Of a stretch of DNA of 64,000 bases, positions 37,301 to 49,200 are shown one piece after another (within the stretch, counting starts at the first letter, position 1; the number at the start of each line of letters is the position of its first letter). The stretch is from Enoplosus armatus (taxonomy: Eukaryota; Chordata; Actinopteri; Centrarchiformes; Enoplosidae): the NCBI RefSeq assembly GCF_043641665.1, contig NC_092193.1, forward strand, positions 8,158,001 through 8,222,000, read 5' to 3'. The notes under the pieces were generated by a model. It was not told the DNA's origin and ran no database searches. It saw nothing but the letters and a program-made list of their open reading frames with translations. The translations under genes and the position numbers were made by a program.

Positions 37301-40300
37301 CGGATGCTTAACAAGAAATGGTCACCCGACTACCTAGCTGCCCTCAATCCTCTCAGTTATTGGACAAATCCTTGTATGATGCTTTTACCTGCTTAGTGTT
37401 TGTGTGTTTAAAAATTCACCTATCGTCCATTATAGTGATGATTTCTCCTGACTTGAAGGTGAGCTCATTGTCCTCAGCAGCCTCAAAGTCATAGATGGCA
37501 CGGACTTTCCTGCCGTCGGACTTGTGTGAGGAAAGTAAGCTGGACGTGCTCGGGTAAAGGCTTGACAGGGAGCCCTGCTGCTGCTGACGTTGCTCCTTCA
37601 GCGACAGCTCAATAGCTGCACACAAGAGATATGTGAAATTATGTGTTTGCCCTTGAGAGTCCTCAAATATTGCTGAACATCTGCAATGCATTAATCCAGT
37701 GTAAACAGTGATTTATGCAATGCAAATAAAGAATTAAAGGTGTAAAGGGACGCCTGGGGATTAAAAAAAGCGTCCTTACCTTTGGCCAGGTCTTCTTCTT
37801 CTTTTTTGTTTGTTGAGGTGGAGGGATCCTTTGCCACTAAAGCAGGGCTTGCCTTTGCTTGCTCTGCAGCCTGTGAAAGAATGATAATTGCATGTTCAGG
37901 TGAATCAACAACTAGAAGAATAAAAGGATGAGTCTGGATCTCAATATTTGAGATGTTGTATTTAATTTTTTTAATTCAAAAAATTAAATACAACATTTTT
38001 TGCTTTTATTGAATAGTAACAACATGGATACAGGCATGAAACATGGGAAGCAAGAGAGGGGTATGACATGCAACAAATATCCTTACAGCAATTTATACCA
38101 TTTACACTGAAAAACACACCTACCTGGGACCCTACAGCTGGGAAAGTGACACCCTGCTCTCGTAGATTCTTGATCATCGCTGAGATCAAACTGAGTTGGG
38201 GATCGTTGCGGAAGTCCTCTGCCCACTCCACCATCAAAGCTTTCAGCTTCTCACACACTTTGGGGTGGCCCTGGAGATAATCATAAGAAAGGCCCATCAT
38301 GAGACCAAGGAGCTGGATGTAGCACAAGCTAATAATGAGAAATAATGAACGACACACTGAAAGTAAAAATGTCATTGCATACCTTGTTTAAGACGTTACT
38401 GACTTCACTGGCAAACTCTCTGGAGCACACCTCCAAGTGGAATATCTTCCCACAGTTTGAGACACAAGCACCAAGGAGCTGTGAGGACGTACAAACAATT
38501 CATCAGACTATCTAATCCAGAGCAACATGTGACAAACATGTAGCACATATTAGGATTTAGCTTATTATAGAATAAAGTCTGTTATTCCACGATCTCACAT
38601 CTTAGTGAAAGGTTAATTAAGGGAAGACTACATGACGACTCCATGAACCAAACAATCACACTTCTACCAAACACGGTTGTCTGTTTACAGCTTGCTTACA
38701 GTCAGTGCCTGCATGGCCACGTGGGGATCCTTGTGGTTCACTCTTCTCATTATAGAGCGGAGACATTCTTTAGGCCTGCAACACAATGGTAGAAATCAAA
38801 AGTTTAAGGAGATTAACAGCTTGGAGAGGACGAAAGAACAATCCAGCTACATTAAGTAAAATGTGTCATTGTAGAGGTTTTTATGAATATTAAGTATCAA
38901 TATTTGTCTTAAATCTGTCCTTGTAAACTCAGGGTCCCTGGGTTCTCCTAACCTTGGATACATGTGCTTTACAATCGGACAACCTTAAAGGGAACTTCAT
39001 GCAATGCCTGATAAATGTGTTTTTGTGTCAGGTTTATTGTGAAGACTATAAACCTGACAGACTGTGTTAACTAACCCAGTGCGTGACTGCCCTATCTTAT
39101 CACATATGTCCAGAATGAGGCCCCAGTCCTCAGCTGTGTTCATCTCACTGGTTGCTTTCTCTGCAGGAAAGAAGCACAACAACCAACATAAAGAAAAAAG
39201 TTAAAGATTGCAAAAGCACATGACTTATTCTATTTAGAGACAGAGAGGAGAGGTGAAGATCAGAAATAACAAAGCTTCTTGAAACAAAAATTGGAGTTGC
39301 AAGCTGTTTGCGTGCGTGAGATCTTCTCCTTTGGTCTTTTTTTGTAACTACACAAATGAGCATAAACATTAGAGAGATACAGACAAAATAACAAAGGCCT
39401 CTAACAATACAACAGCCCTGCAGTAAATACCAATCTGATGAAGCTCATAGTGTTTGGTTTGTGTTGAAAGTGTCTGAGGTATTGATTTAACTTGAAGTTG
39501 ATTTGAGACTGTAGCTTCTGCTATCAAGAAAACATACAGATTAGTGTCTTTAATTCTGTGGAGGTGAGAATTCTTCTTGGCTATTTCAGTTTCCCTGTCT
39601 TTGGCATATGTCACCATGATTTTTAGATCCTCTTGCCAAATTCATACAGTAAATATAGTATATCTAGCCTCTGTCCACATGACTTGTCACCTCAAGTTTC
39701 CATAAAAATTCACAAATAAAAGTGGTGAATGTGAGACCTCTTACAAAGCTTACACATACTGCTATCCAACCGTATGACCCATGTGTTTAGCTGCTTTCGT
39801 GAAGACCAGACATGCTCAACACCAGGAAAAACTGCGCTGGCAAAGAGACAACGTGGTCACAAGTAGGGATGGGCAATATGATTAAGTGGAGATATACATT
39901 TCCCATACTATTCATTACTGTTGTAGCTATTTGTTCAATATCTCATGGTGTATCAACTTAATTAGCAGGACGTCTTAATGATCATGTTGGATCTACAATT
40001 TCAACACTACTTCTGAATTTGTCAAAAAGCTGACAACAGGTTATTGATTCATGAACAGGCTCTCAGTTGTTTTACAGAAAATGTACTATATTAAAGATTC
40101 ATATCAACAATATCAGATTACAAATACCAAAATAGAGGATTTCATTCATATCACCAACCCCTAGTTACGAGAAGATGGCCACCAACACTGTCAACATCTA
40201 ACAGCATATATTTAGAAAAACAGAACAAACAGCCAGAAAATGACCACTCAAGCAGAAATAACACCTGACAGCCCAAACATACCCATCATAAGCTTTACCA

Positions 40301-41069
40301 GATTAGCATTTAGTGCTGGTTTTGAGGGCTACAGTTTTGTATGGTACTGTATAATGAGGTGTTTGTGTACTTTGTCCAGCTCCTGCACACTTTACATGCT
40401 AATGAAGTGGTTAACCACTCGGCACAGAACAAAGAGAGGAAAGGGAAACACAGAGTGACTTTATGGTTTCACACACCACCGCATCCTCTTTCACTTGCAG
40501 CGACTGTGAGATGTCAGGCTCATCATATTGGTTAGAAGGGATACAGTGAGGTAATGATGAGGCAGATGGCGAGCTAGCTTACTTCAATTATCTGATGACA
40601 ACACCAGTGTCCTACGTCTACGTCTGTTAACCCCCAAAATATCAACCTTACATATTATATGACTTAAGAAAAAATGTTACAAGTAGCATAAACTCCCCCA
40701 ATGGCTTACTTCAGGATGCTATTACCAAATTGTTAGTTGATGCTAGCTAACTAACGTTAAATAGGGTTGCAAGCTAGCTTAGTCTTTGGCTAACTGAGCG
40801 AATCACAACAAACACAGGCAAAACCGACATTAATAAAAATTAACATGGACTACAGCAGTCAGTTTACATAGCCTGCAATATATAGTGCAAGACAGCCATA
40901 TAACATCATCGACATGGCTCTACAGGGTAATATTTAAGCTGCAGACAGCTTGAGAACACAAACAAAGCTGACTGATCAAAGCTACTTTAGCTAGCCTGCT
41001 AGAAATAGCCTCCAGTTCTGATTACTCACCAACATCTTGGTCAAATGGGTTGGTCGTGAAGAGAGGCAT
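34158..41069 (-). CDS. stam: STAM1 signal-transducing adaptor molecule (ESCRT-0), complete, 14 coding exons, 521 aa
   Basis: STAM pairs with HRS on early endosomes to form ESCRT-0, which gathers ubiquitinated receptors for lysosomal sorting; it also binds deubiquitinases through its SH3 domain. The exons join to 1566 bases. Visible domains are: VHS (about residues 15-144, with [16 protein letters not shown] and [17 protein letters not shown]); ubiquitin-interacting motif (about 170-190, [16 protein letters not shown]); SH3 (about 214-270, [20 protein letters not shown], Trp pair at 248-249, GLFPSNFV); coiled-coil/GAT region (about 290-385) with a paired-tyrosine ITAM-like [17 protein letters not shown]; and a Pro/Gln/Tyr-rich tail ending SEKALL as in human. 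Human STAM is 540 aa and differs mainly in the tail. The neighbour tmem236 supports stam rather than stam2. Confidence 0.97.
34811..34932 (-). CDS. stam: stam coding exon 13
   Basis: It encodes [20 protein letters not shown] through PGQPAP, a Pro/Gly/Tyr-rich tail segment. Confidence 0.94.
35032..35185 (-). CDS. stam: stam coding exon 12
   Basis: It encodes [20 protein letters not shown] through QPANAAQQ, with the ITAM-like double-tyrosine segment. Confidence 0.95.
35345..35399 (-). CDS. stam: stam coding exon 11
   Basis: This 55-base exon encodes [17 protein letters not shown], matching human AMCHQMGPLIDEKLEDID. Confidence 0.95.
35536..35623 (-). CDS. stam: stam coding exon 10
   Basis: It encodes [20 protein letters not shown] through LLQLE, the first part of the GAT/coiled-coil region that contacts HRS. 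Confidence 0.95.
35711..35799 (-). CDS. stam: stam coding exon 9
   Basis: It encodes [20 protein letters not shown] through VYIDE, matching the human segment after SH3. The intron before it is about 1.3 kb. Confidence 0.95.
37078..37172 (-). CDS. stam: stam coding exon 8 (second half of SH3)
   Basis: It encodes [20 protein letters not shown] through TAEPEM. The Trp-Trp and the PSNFV of the ligand groove are intact. Confidence 0.96.
37420..37615 (-). CDS. stam: stam coding exon 7 (UIM and first half of SH3)
   Basis: It encodes [20 protein letters not shown] through GEIITIMDD. It holds the Ala-x-x-x-Ser core of the UIM and the ALYDF-like RAIYDF and acidic RT loop of SH3. It has a short glutamine run longer than in human. 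Confidence 0.96.
37780..37870 (-). CDS. stam: stam coding exon 6 (linker, start of UIM)
   Basis: It encodes [20 protein letters not shown] then [10 protein letters not shown]. The acidic EEED opens the ubiquitin-interacting motif completed by the next exon. Confidence 0.96.
38124..38270 (-). CDS. stam: stam coding exon 5 (end of VHS)
   Basis: This 147-base, phase-0 exon encodes [20 protein letters not shown] through TFPAVGSQ, the C-terminal VHS helices. Confidence 0.96.
38383..38478 (-). CDS. stam: stam coding exon 4 (VHS)
   Basis: This 96-base, phase-0 exon encodes [20 protein letters not shown] through SNVLNK. Confidence 0.96.
38700..38775 (-). CDS. stam: stam coding exon 3 (VHS)
   Basis: It encodes [20 protein letters not shown] then MQALT; the acceptor is TTGCAG and the donor ACT|GTAAGC. 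It matches human [20 protein letters not shown]. Confidence 0.96.
39076..39160 (-). CDS. stam: stam coding exon 2 (VHS)
   Basis: It encodes [20 protein letters not shown] through DKIGQSRTG, the first VHS helices. The donor is CTGG|GTTAGT, a slightly unusual but valid site. Confidence 0.96.
41030..41069 (-). CDS. stam: stam coding exon 1
   Basis: It encodes [13 protein letters not shown] plus one base. The start codon sits in the same place as in human STAM ([13 protein letters not shown]). The donor is GTTG|GTGAGT. Confidence 0.96.
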
Positions 41070-41239
41070 TGCTGGTGTATTGACAACAACAGATTCCGCC
41101 TTCCCCTGTTATTTTCTTTCCCTCTTTGTCTTATTTCATACAATAAAAATGCATAGTAACGACAACTTCATGAATGTCAAATGTAGCTGACTGGTTCTAT
41201 TCTACACAGTCACTCCTTCGCCAGACGGCAACAAGCGAG

Positions 41240-41258
41240 GCATTCTGGGTAATTGAAG
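41240..41258 (-). promoter_or_regulatory. ZNF143/Staf-like site in the stam promoter
   Basis: The plus strand reads GCATTCTGGGTAATTGAAG, close to the vertebrate promoter element GCATTCTGGGARTTGTAGT bound by ZNF143. It lies about 170 bases upstream of the stam start codon, where such sites are common in TATA-less housekeeping promoters. Confidence 0.5.
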
Positions 41259-41571
41259 CCGACAGTCCCGTGTTAAATAAACCGCTGTCATCGACTGTAA
41301 TTTAACACTAACAAGCTATTTAACGCGTCTGCCTTGACTTTACATCGGAGGATATTAACCATAAGCTACAAATTGCCCTTGCCGTAAAAAATAACATATC
41401 ATCGTCAGGTGATGGTGATCATGTGACGTTATCTCATCGCGTTGACCACAAAACATTTAACTGCTGCAGCTGCGAGTGACCAAATGTACTCTTTCATGTC
41501 AGTTAAATCTTTTTTTAAAGCAGTTGCAAGTAAATTTTGCCTGGTATGATTGTAGATAATTAAAAATGATC

Positions 41572-41985
41572 AGTGGTGGAAGAACAACTCTAGATTTAGA
41601 AGTAAAAGGATCAATACCACAGTTAAAAAAATACAAGTCAAAATATTAAGTAAAAGTACATGTATTACAAGTATTGGCATCAAAATATACTTAAAAGTAC
41701 CAAAAGTGAAAGTACTCATTATGGCCCATTTCAGAATAATATATACAGTATCACTGGATTATAATTAGTGATGCATGAATGTGTAAGCATCACTAGTGCT
41801 GCAGCTGGCTAATTTCATTTCTATCTTTATATACTGCCATAAATATAATTTATATTATTATATTACTTGTTATTGATTATATTACTGTATTTCTCTTTGT
41901 ATTACCATAATGTACAGTTTAGATTCCATAATTCACAAATCTAAAGACAAACTATTTTACCATGTATATATTATACATATACATA
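41572..41985. repeat. dispersed fish repeat (AGTGGTGGAAGAA... family)
   Basis: It contains CAGTGGTGGAAGAAC, AAGTAAAAGTACATGTATTAC and AAGTACTCATTATGGCCCATTTCAG, landmarks of one of the commonest percomorph repeats. It sits upstream of the stam promoter, in the gap before colec12. Confidence 0.7.
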
Positions 41986-41989
41986 AATA

Positions 41990-43245
41990 GAAGTCAAGCT
42001 TTACAATATTTATTCTTCTATAAACAAAAATGCTACACTAAAAAATCAAGTCTTCACAAAACACTATATACCCTGTCAGGATATAATTGGAAGATTTAGT
42101 GACATTGGTCATGAGTCTGATATACTGACTGAGTAATGTATCAATCAGGAATTTTCTTTCTTCTTTTGTTTTTATAGACAAATAAATATATTTTCATGCA
42201 ATACCACCTAATGCATTTATTGCAATATACAAAAAGCACTGCACTCCACACACAATTTCTTTCCCATTTTATTGTGATCCATAGGAACTTGGTAATTTAA
42301 TTAAGGCCTAATGAGCCTTGAGCCACATTACAAACTGCTACTCAGTCCTTAAGCATTATATGAATTGGAAAAGGTCAATCATACAACAACTGATTATGCA
42401 AATTATAAACATGTAACATATTTCACGTATTGTATTTGGCATAATGAATAAATCCTCATATGATGCTACATTACAAAACATTTACATATTGCTAATGTGT
42501 GCCTCATACTGTATAAAACTCATACTGGCAGTCTAAAGTCTAACAAATACTGTCCTTCATAAAACAGCAGCACTGCTCACACTGAGCATCTATTCTCAAA
42601 AACAAAACCAAAGGTAATTGATATTTTAGTAAGGTGAAATTTACACTAGCTTTATTTCTCTTTATTATCTGAGCTTGCAGTCATTTGCTGATGGTGAGTG
42701 GGTGCTCATCATTTTCCCGGGAGCTTATTTCTAATCACAGTTCTGAATCTGTGAAGTATTTGACCGTATAAAAATAGTTTATAGTACTTTATTAACAACA
42801 AAACCCTCTGATATAGATTTTTTTGTAAGTGTAAAGATTGTGAAGGCAGCCAAGAAATAAAAGGATAAGAAATTCAATCCCAACCAACAATGTACCTTTT
42901 GTGGAATATTATTTACAGATACACCTGTACAACAGCGGCTGCACCAAATAATGACTCAGTAAAGCCTAAATAAATGCCTACATTCTCATGTTTCATTCAG
43001 TACAAATACCAAATCAATGTAATAGTGGGCTGGGTCTGTGCATGCTCTGTCTTTTGCACTACACTGTGTTGTAAAGTGCCTTTAAGACAAAGATAAGTCC
43101 AAGTGCTTGACTGAGCTGTCTTCATCAGAGTCCTCTAGTCATCTAGAGCTCCTCCTCATGTCCTTCATTGTCCTCGAACCTTCAACCTCAACTTCAGCCT
43201 CCTCACCATCCTCCCAGAGACAGCTCACACTGCTGTCTGTGGATG
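41990..43245 (-). other. colec12: colec12 3' UTR / stam-colec12 intergenic region
   Basis: No coding exon is seen. Minus-strand AATAAA hexamers occur at about 42788-42793, 42661-42666, 42651-42656 and 42268-42273. The segment is A/T-rich. The 3' UTR probably ends within it. Confidence 0.5.
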
Positions 43246-43265
43246 CTATAAAACTGGAACTGCCA
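43246..43265 (-). CDS. colec12: colec12 exon 9 (20-base terminal coding part)
   Basis: After a very strong acceptor (long pyrimidine tract, TTCACAG) the joined frame reads LAVPVL-stop, giving a tail ECASDLAVPVL that resembles human EKDRETVLSSAL in length. Total length then fits three-base periodicity. Reading through the previous donor would instead give a tail ending ASDC. Confidence 0.7.
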
Positions 43266-46200
43266 CTGTGAAGAGAACAACAGAAATAAAACACATGAGG
43301 TACATTTTAACACCTTTATGATGTGCTTACAGGCTGATATATTAACAGTTTCTAGCAACAGTAATAATATGACTACATACGGTAATCTGTAACATCTCTA
43401 ACAATGTTGGTGAGTTGAATTTTTAAGTGTAAATGATAAATGTAACATTTCCTGCTACGTAAAACATGTAAAAACCCATTGGATGATTAAAAAAATTGCA
43501 TTGTCAAAAAGCTGAATACAGAGTGTTTTTTCTTAGCTCATGAAAAGTAAACACTTTGGAGATACATGGTTTTCACAGGACAGCAACGCTGTGTGTATAT
43601 GTTTTTGTAAATTCCACAAAACAGTAATTTATCTCAAAATCAGCCCCCCATATTTAGATAAAATCGCAGTACGGTGTTTAGTATCACTGATACTGATTGT
43701 TTTGTCAAATGTCAATCAATCAAGAATAAGAAGTCCTAGAGGTGTTCAGAATCGTGGAAAGTTTGAACATATACATTTCCATATGTGTGACTTGTTTTTA
43801 AAGGTCTATATCTTGAGTAGGAATTAATGGACTTGGGGCTGAGTACCACAGACTGAGTAGAAGTCTGTAAATATTGTGAGATGCACTGACACATTGTTGG
43901 TTTTGGTCTTTATATGGGATTTGTTGCCAATTCAAAAATATATATGAAGTAAAAATGCATAGAAGGTACTAACAGTCAGAGGCACATTCACAGATGAAAC
44001 CGATGCGGTCAGTGCAGTAGAAATCATTCCAGTTGGCATTATGGATAAGGCCAGCACAGTCCTCGCCCTCTTCGTGGCCATGGGTCCAGTTATCAGGCTG
44101 CCCAGGCTTCCATTTCCTGATAGCAACGACACAAACAATAAAAGTTCAGAAATCTCTAAAACACATTAATTCCATTTGCTTAATAACAGATTCATACATT
44201 TGTTGTAAAACCAATTTGGCAGGTTTGCTCACTTGAAAACAGGTATGGTTCCATCCACCCATTTCCAGACATTTTCCTCCTCCCTGTCAGTAAGGCCCAA
44301 CCAGAAATAGCCTTTTCCTGCAATTGCGTTTCTCACAAATTGCTAAGGATAGAAGAGCGAAAGATATTTTACAGGATGATTAGAGTTCAGAAAAGTCAGT
44401 GAATGTATTAAAGTAACTACAGGGGTCTAATTTTATTTACCTGCTCCTCATTGTCGTTAATAATGAGCATATGAGATGATATGTTAGTACAAAACTGGTT
44501 GGACTCGTCAAAGTTGAGTCTCTGAGAACCAGAGGAGAAGTAATAGCAGCTGTCTCCAAACTTTCTGAACTCAGGCGGGCAACCTGGAATGAATCATTTA
44601 CAGAATTACAATATACAAGTTAAATCACACGACATATGTTGTATCAGATTTAGTAAACATGTTCTTAGAATGGGCCACAAATCTATTTTCTACCCTTATG
44701 TAGTTATTTTACTCACCAGGCGTTGGAGTAGTGGCGGCAGCAGGCTGGACCTGCTTGGACACGGAGCCTTGTGGTTCCTCTGCTGGTTTGGGAGGTTGAG
44801 ATGGTTTGAGGGGTTCAGGGACATGAGCGGGCTGAGTGGGCTGAGGAGGCTTTGAAAAAGGAGGAGGTACAGGCACAGGTATTGCTGGTAGCCCCGGAGG
44901 GCCGGGAGGGCCGATAGGTCCAACAGGCCCACGAGGTCCCTCCAACCCTGCAGGTCCTGCTGCTCCTCTGGGTCCCTGTGGCCCTTGAGGTCCTGGCATT
45001 CCTGACTGTCCATCCCTACCAGGTAGCCCTGTAGCCCCAGGGTCACCCTTTTCACCAGGGTTTCCAGGTCGACCTCCAGACCCTCTCGATCCTTTAGCAC
45101 CAGGAAGACCCCGAGCCCCGACTGCACCCTTTGGACCTGTCGCACCTGGTGGTCCAGCAGCACCTTTCTCTCCTTTAAGTCCCACCAACCCTGGCATCCC
45201 TTTGTCTCCTTTATCACCCTTTTGTCCTGACTGGCCCACTGGCCCCTGTGGACCCTTGTCACCCCTGGGGCCCCTTGGACCTGGTGGACCTGAAAAATTA
45301 TAACAGCAGATGAGACTTTATGTGTCAGAATGTACTGTTACTGTTGAGGCCTTAACATGTTTCACAAAGAAACATATCATTTATTTCTTTTACTTGGTTA
45401 TTTTTTAAATATTAATTTGGTGACACACTATTTGGTGAATAGTGTACTAGAGACCTGCAGAGGTAAGATATGTCTTCAAACCAATAAATCATGTTGTGAT
45501 CGGGAACATTTTTGACCATTTCCAGGATATACACCAAGAACGTCTTCTACTCTTACCCTGCAGGATGGTGAAGTTGGTGATGATCTGTGAGTGCTTGCTG
45601 TCCACCAGCTTCATTTCTTCCATTACCATAGAGAGGTTGTTGACCTCGCTGTCCAACCTGGCTGTTAGCTCATCTTGCTGGGCACGCAGCTCTTTGCCAT
45701 CTGCCTTGGCCTCTGTCACACTACTGTTCAGCCCCAGTAACAGGTCTGAATGTCGCATCACTGTCTCAGCGCAGGACCTCAGGCCATTCAGGTCGGAGCT
45801 GATGGCGCCTAGGAGCTGCGAGGCAAAGCTCACGTTTCCAGTCACACGGTCCATGTCATTCTCCTGTCTGTCTAATCGTGCTTCCATCTTATCAAACTTA
45901 GATGAGGTGGCGTTATCGTGGTCTCTCTGGTGGTCCATCAGCTCACGCAGGCTCTGGTCATGCCCCTCAGTGAGAGCTGAGGCGTTCTGGATTTGACTGG
46001 CTAGTGTGCTGAGCTGAACCCCCAAGTCATCCAGAGCTTCTCCATTGGACCGGGCCAGGGCTGAGTTGTTGGCTGCCAAAACCTGGAGGTTCTGGACCTT
46101 TTCCTTCAGCCACTCTGTGTCAGCCCGGGTCTGCCTGGCTGTCTGCTGCAGACCCTGATAGTCATTCTTCAGTTTCTGCACTGCCTGGCCTGCGTCTTCG

Positions 46201-49200
46201 ATTGTCTTCTGCAGCGTGCTGAGCAGATTGCGCTGCTGGGACTGGGTGATGTTTAGTGCACTGACGCTAACCTGGGTCTGGCTCTGCTGTTTGACCTGGC
46301 CCTGTATCTCTGACTGGAGCCGTGCAGTGTCTGTCTGGAGGTCGTCAATCATGCCACTGTAGGAGGCCAAGGTCTGGTTGACTCCACGCAGTGAGGCAGC
46401 GTTGCCTTGCAGAAAACTCTGCAGGGAGACATGGCCGTTTTGCATGTCATCTCCTGTGATTCGAAGCTCATCCAGCATGTCCCTGTTTCTGGTTGCTCTG
46501 ACAGCAATGTCATTCAGTTGGTTCTGTAATGCCTGCAGATCTGACTTGAAAGTCTTGATTTCACTAGTGGCATTAACTGACTTCTCTCCTGCCTGATCAT
46601 CTGAAAAGGTGACACACAAAAATATCTGTTAATAGAAAATAAAAAAAACCCCACAACATTAAACATTTTCTTCACAGCTATTGTAGGTTATAACGATCCA
46701 TATTTGATATCTAATCTTGTGTTAATGAGGCTTACCTAGCTTCTTTAAGTCTGTCTCCACAGCATTGATCTTGCCTCCATAATTCTGCATGCCCTCTGTG
46801 ACATTGTCCATTCTCTGGACCACTGACAAAAGACAAAGAGAAGGAGGAATGTAAATAGATATGTACAGTATATACACTTACAGGGAAAAAGCAACAATTC
46901 AAGTAAAACAGACAATATTATGATGCTGACGGAGTATTTTCCATTACTGTTTGGTAAGAGGAACCATCACATATGAGACACTAACACAGGAAGTTCATTT
47001 CCTGTGGAATGTGACCTTGTGTTGACTAAGATCTATAGGAGATTCAATAGATAGATAGATGTAACCTTGAGCACCTTTACTAGTAGGTACTGTACTTAAG
47101 TCTAATTCAATTTATACATCTACATTTCAAATATTGCACTTTTTACTTATCTAGATTTATCTGACAGCTTTAGTTACTTGTTACTCTTCAGCTCTTCACT
47201 TACAAAATACGATAATATCACACTTGCAGGAGCCACTCTTGCTGCTTCATGAGTACTTTTATTTCTGACCACTCAAGTAAAGTTTGCAGATAATACTTAC
47301 ATACTTGTACTTTATAAAGTTTTTTAAATGCAAGACTTTGTGATGGAGAAAACTTATATGATATTGCTACTTTTACTTCAGTACAGAATCTGAATATGTC
47401 TTTCACTTCTTATAGATCTCATCTAACCTTAATGTTTAAAACTGATTGTGAACAGCAGAGGGTGCTGCTGTATTCATTCCTCTCCAGGGAATAACTGGAA
47501 ACTCCAACAGCAGTTCTGAACGCAGAGTGTTGAACAGGGTGAAAAGTTTCCAAAGTTTTGTTTTTGTAACTGGGCAACTGTAAATCTGTTGATCAATACA
47601 AATCTCTAACTTTCAGACTACATTCACAAATTCCACTTCTTGAGTAGAAACAATGTCAAACACATAGAGAATACCACACTAGTACACTCTGGTTCCACTT
47701 TCTCTCTTCTCCTCACATCTGCAACACGAGTCCATCTCTTCTCCTCCACGGTTTGTTTTTCTGTCGCTATGTGGGCGTCTAAAAACTGCACTGGAAAACA
47801 TCCTAAGCTTTCACTGTTATCATTCCAGAAGTGACAAAAACATGAAACAATAACATGCACTTGGGACAAACAAAATCACATGGGTCCAGTTTCAAAGAGC
47901 TGCAGCTTGAGTCTCCTCTCTACCCCTTTCCCTCTAGAATGCTAATTTCTCTACATTTTTGACCCCTGAGAAATATTATAAATGCCTTATTTGTTGCCCA
48001 TAACATTCATTCAAGAATGCTATATTGCTACAGCAGAGACCTGCTCTTGATAATAGTGACAACAATGTAATGTGAAACAGAAATGCATGCTGCAGTATCT
48101 TTCCTCCCTGATATCTAACATACCTTCTTATTCTCCTCTGTTAATCTTTCCACCCCACACAGTCCTGTATTGGAAAAGCATTAGGAGTTATATAAGCTAG
48201 CTAATTTGAGTAAGGCTTATTGGCTGCCTATTGTGACCCAAGTTATGAGCCATACTTACTAGGCAGTTACCCAACACGAGCCCAAGCAGATTAATGCTGA
48301 TCAATGCTGCAGGACCAGACACAGCAGGTTATGCCGCAATGCTTTTAACTTTTAACAAAATGGGTCATTTGGAGAGCCAAGACTAAGAAACATCTTGACT
48401 AATGCAGAAAACTGTAGTTATATTTGCTGGTAAGCAACAGTATATGCTGTTTAAAGGGTGTAGAGGAGAAAAACACAACACAGAACCCAACATACACTGG
48501 TTTCTTGCAAACCCTAACTATTTTGGACACTTGCAGCCATTTGTGAGTAAACCTGTGGTTCATGAGACAACAAATTGCTACCAAGCCATAAAATCTCCTC
48601 TGGGTTGTTAAGCCAGGGTAGTCGCTGCATGGTCATCTGGTAGACATTAGAGCCAAACCATCAAAATCACATGGGCTCCAAACTAACACAGATCCAAAGC
48701 TGGAAACCCAAAACAATCCTGACAGCACTAACCAGGCATGATTCAGATTTAGATCTGTACTTGTAGACCATGTTTAGAATAAAGTCATTCCCCATTGGGC
48801 GAATGCGGTTTTTGTCTGTAGGTTGAGGTACATAGTTCACCGGGTTAGGGCACTGTGGAGCAGGTGGGACTTCAATATTTTGCTTGAGAATATTTTGAGG
48901 TTTCCTGTGATTGATTGGGGCCACGAATGTGTAAGATTGGACAATAGACAAAGTGCATTCCACATTGATGGCGCCTGAGATAACTGGAATTCCTCTCTGT
49001 TTCTATTTAACATAATTTCCCTGGTTCAAACAAGGAGGAACAGCAAAAATGGGTTGCAGTAAGGACAATTGCACAACAAATGTGTTTATAATCTCAAGCT
49101 ATGGCTAATCTCCGAAAGATATCAATTCAGTGGAGAGCAAACAATGGATTATCTCAAGGGAGTCTCTTCAAGTGGTAAATTTTGAACTCTCTAACTTGGA

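Noticed and set aside
44696..45262. 188-codon minus-strand frame rich in Leu, Val and Gln
   Set aside because: It is a register-shifted reading of the collagen exon; the Gly-X-Y frame is the real one.
45496..45996. 166-codon plus-strand frame
   Set aside because: It is antisense to the colec12 coiled-coil exon and has no independent evidence.
48667..48963. 98-codon minus-strand frame inside a colec12 intron
   Set aside because: It has no similarity that I recognise, and its frame and splice sites do not fit the colec12 exons on either side.
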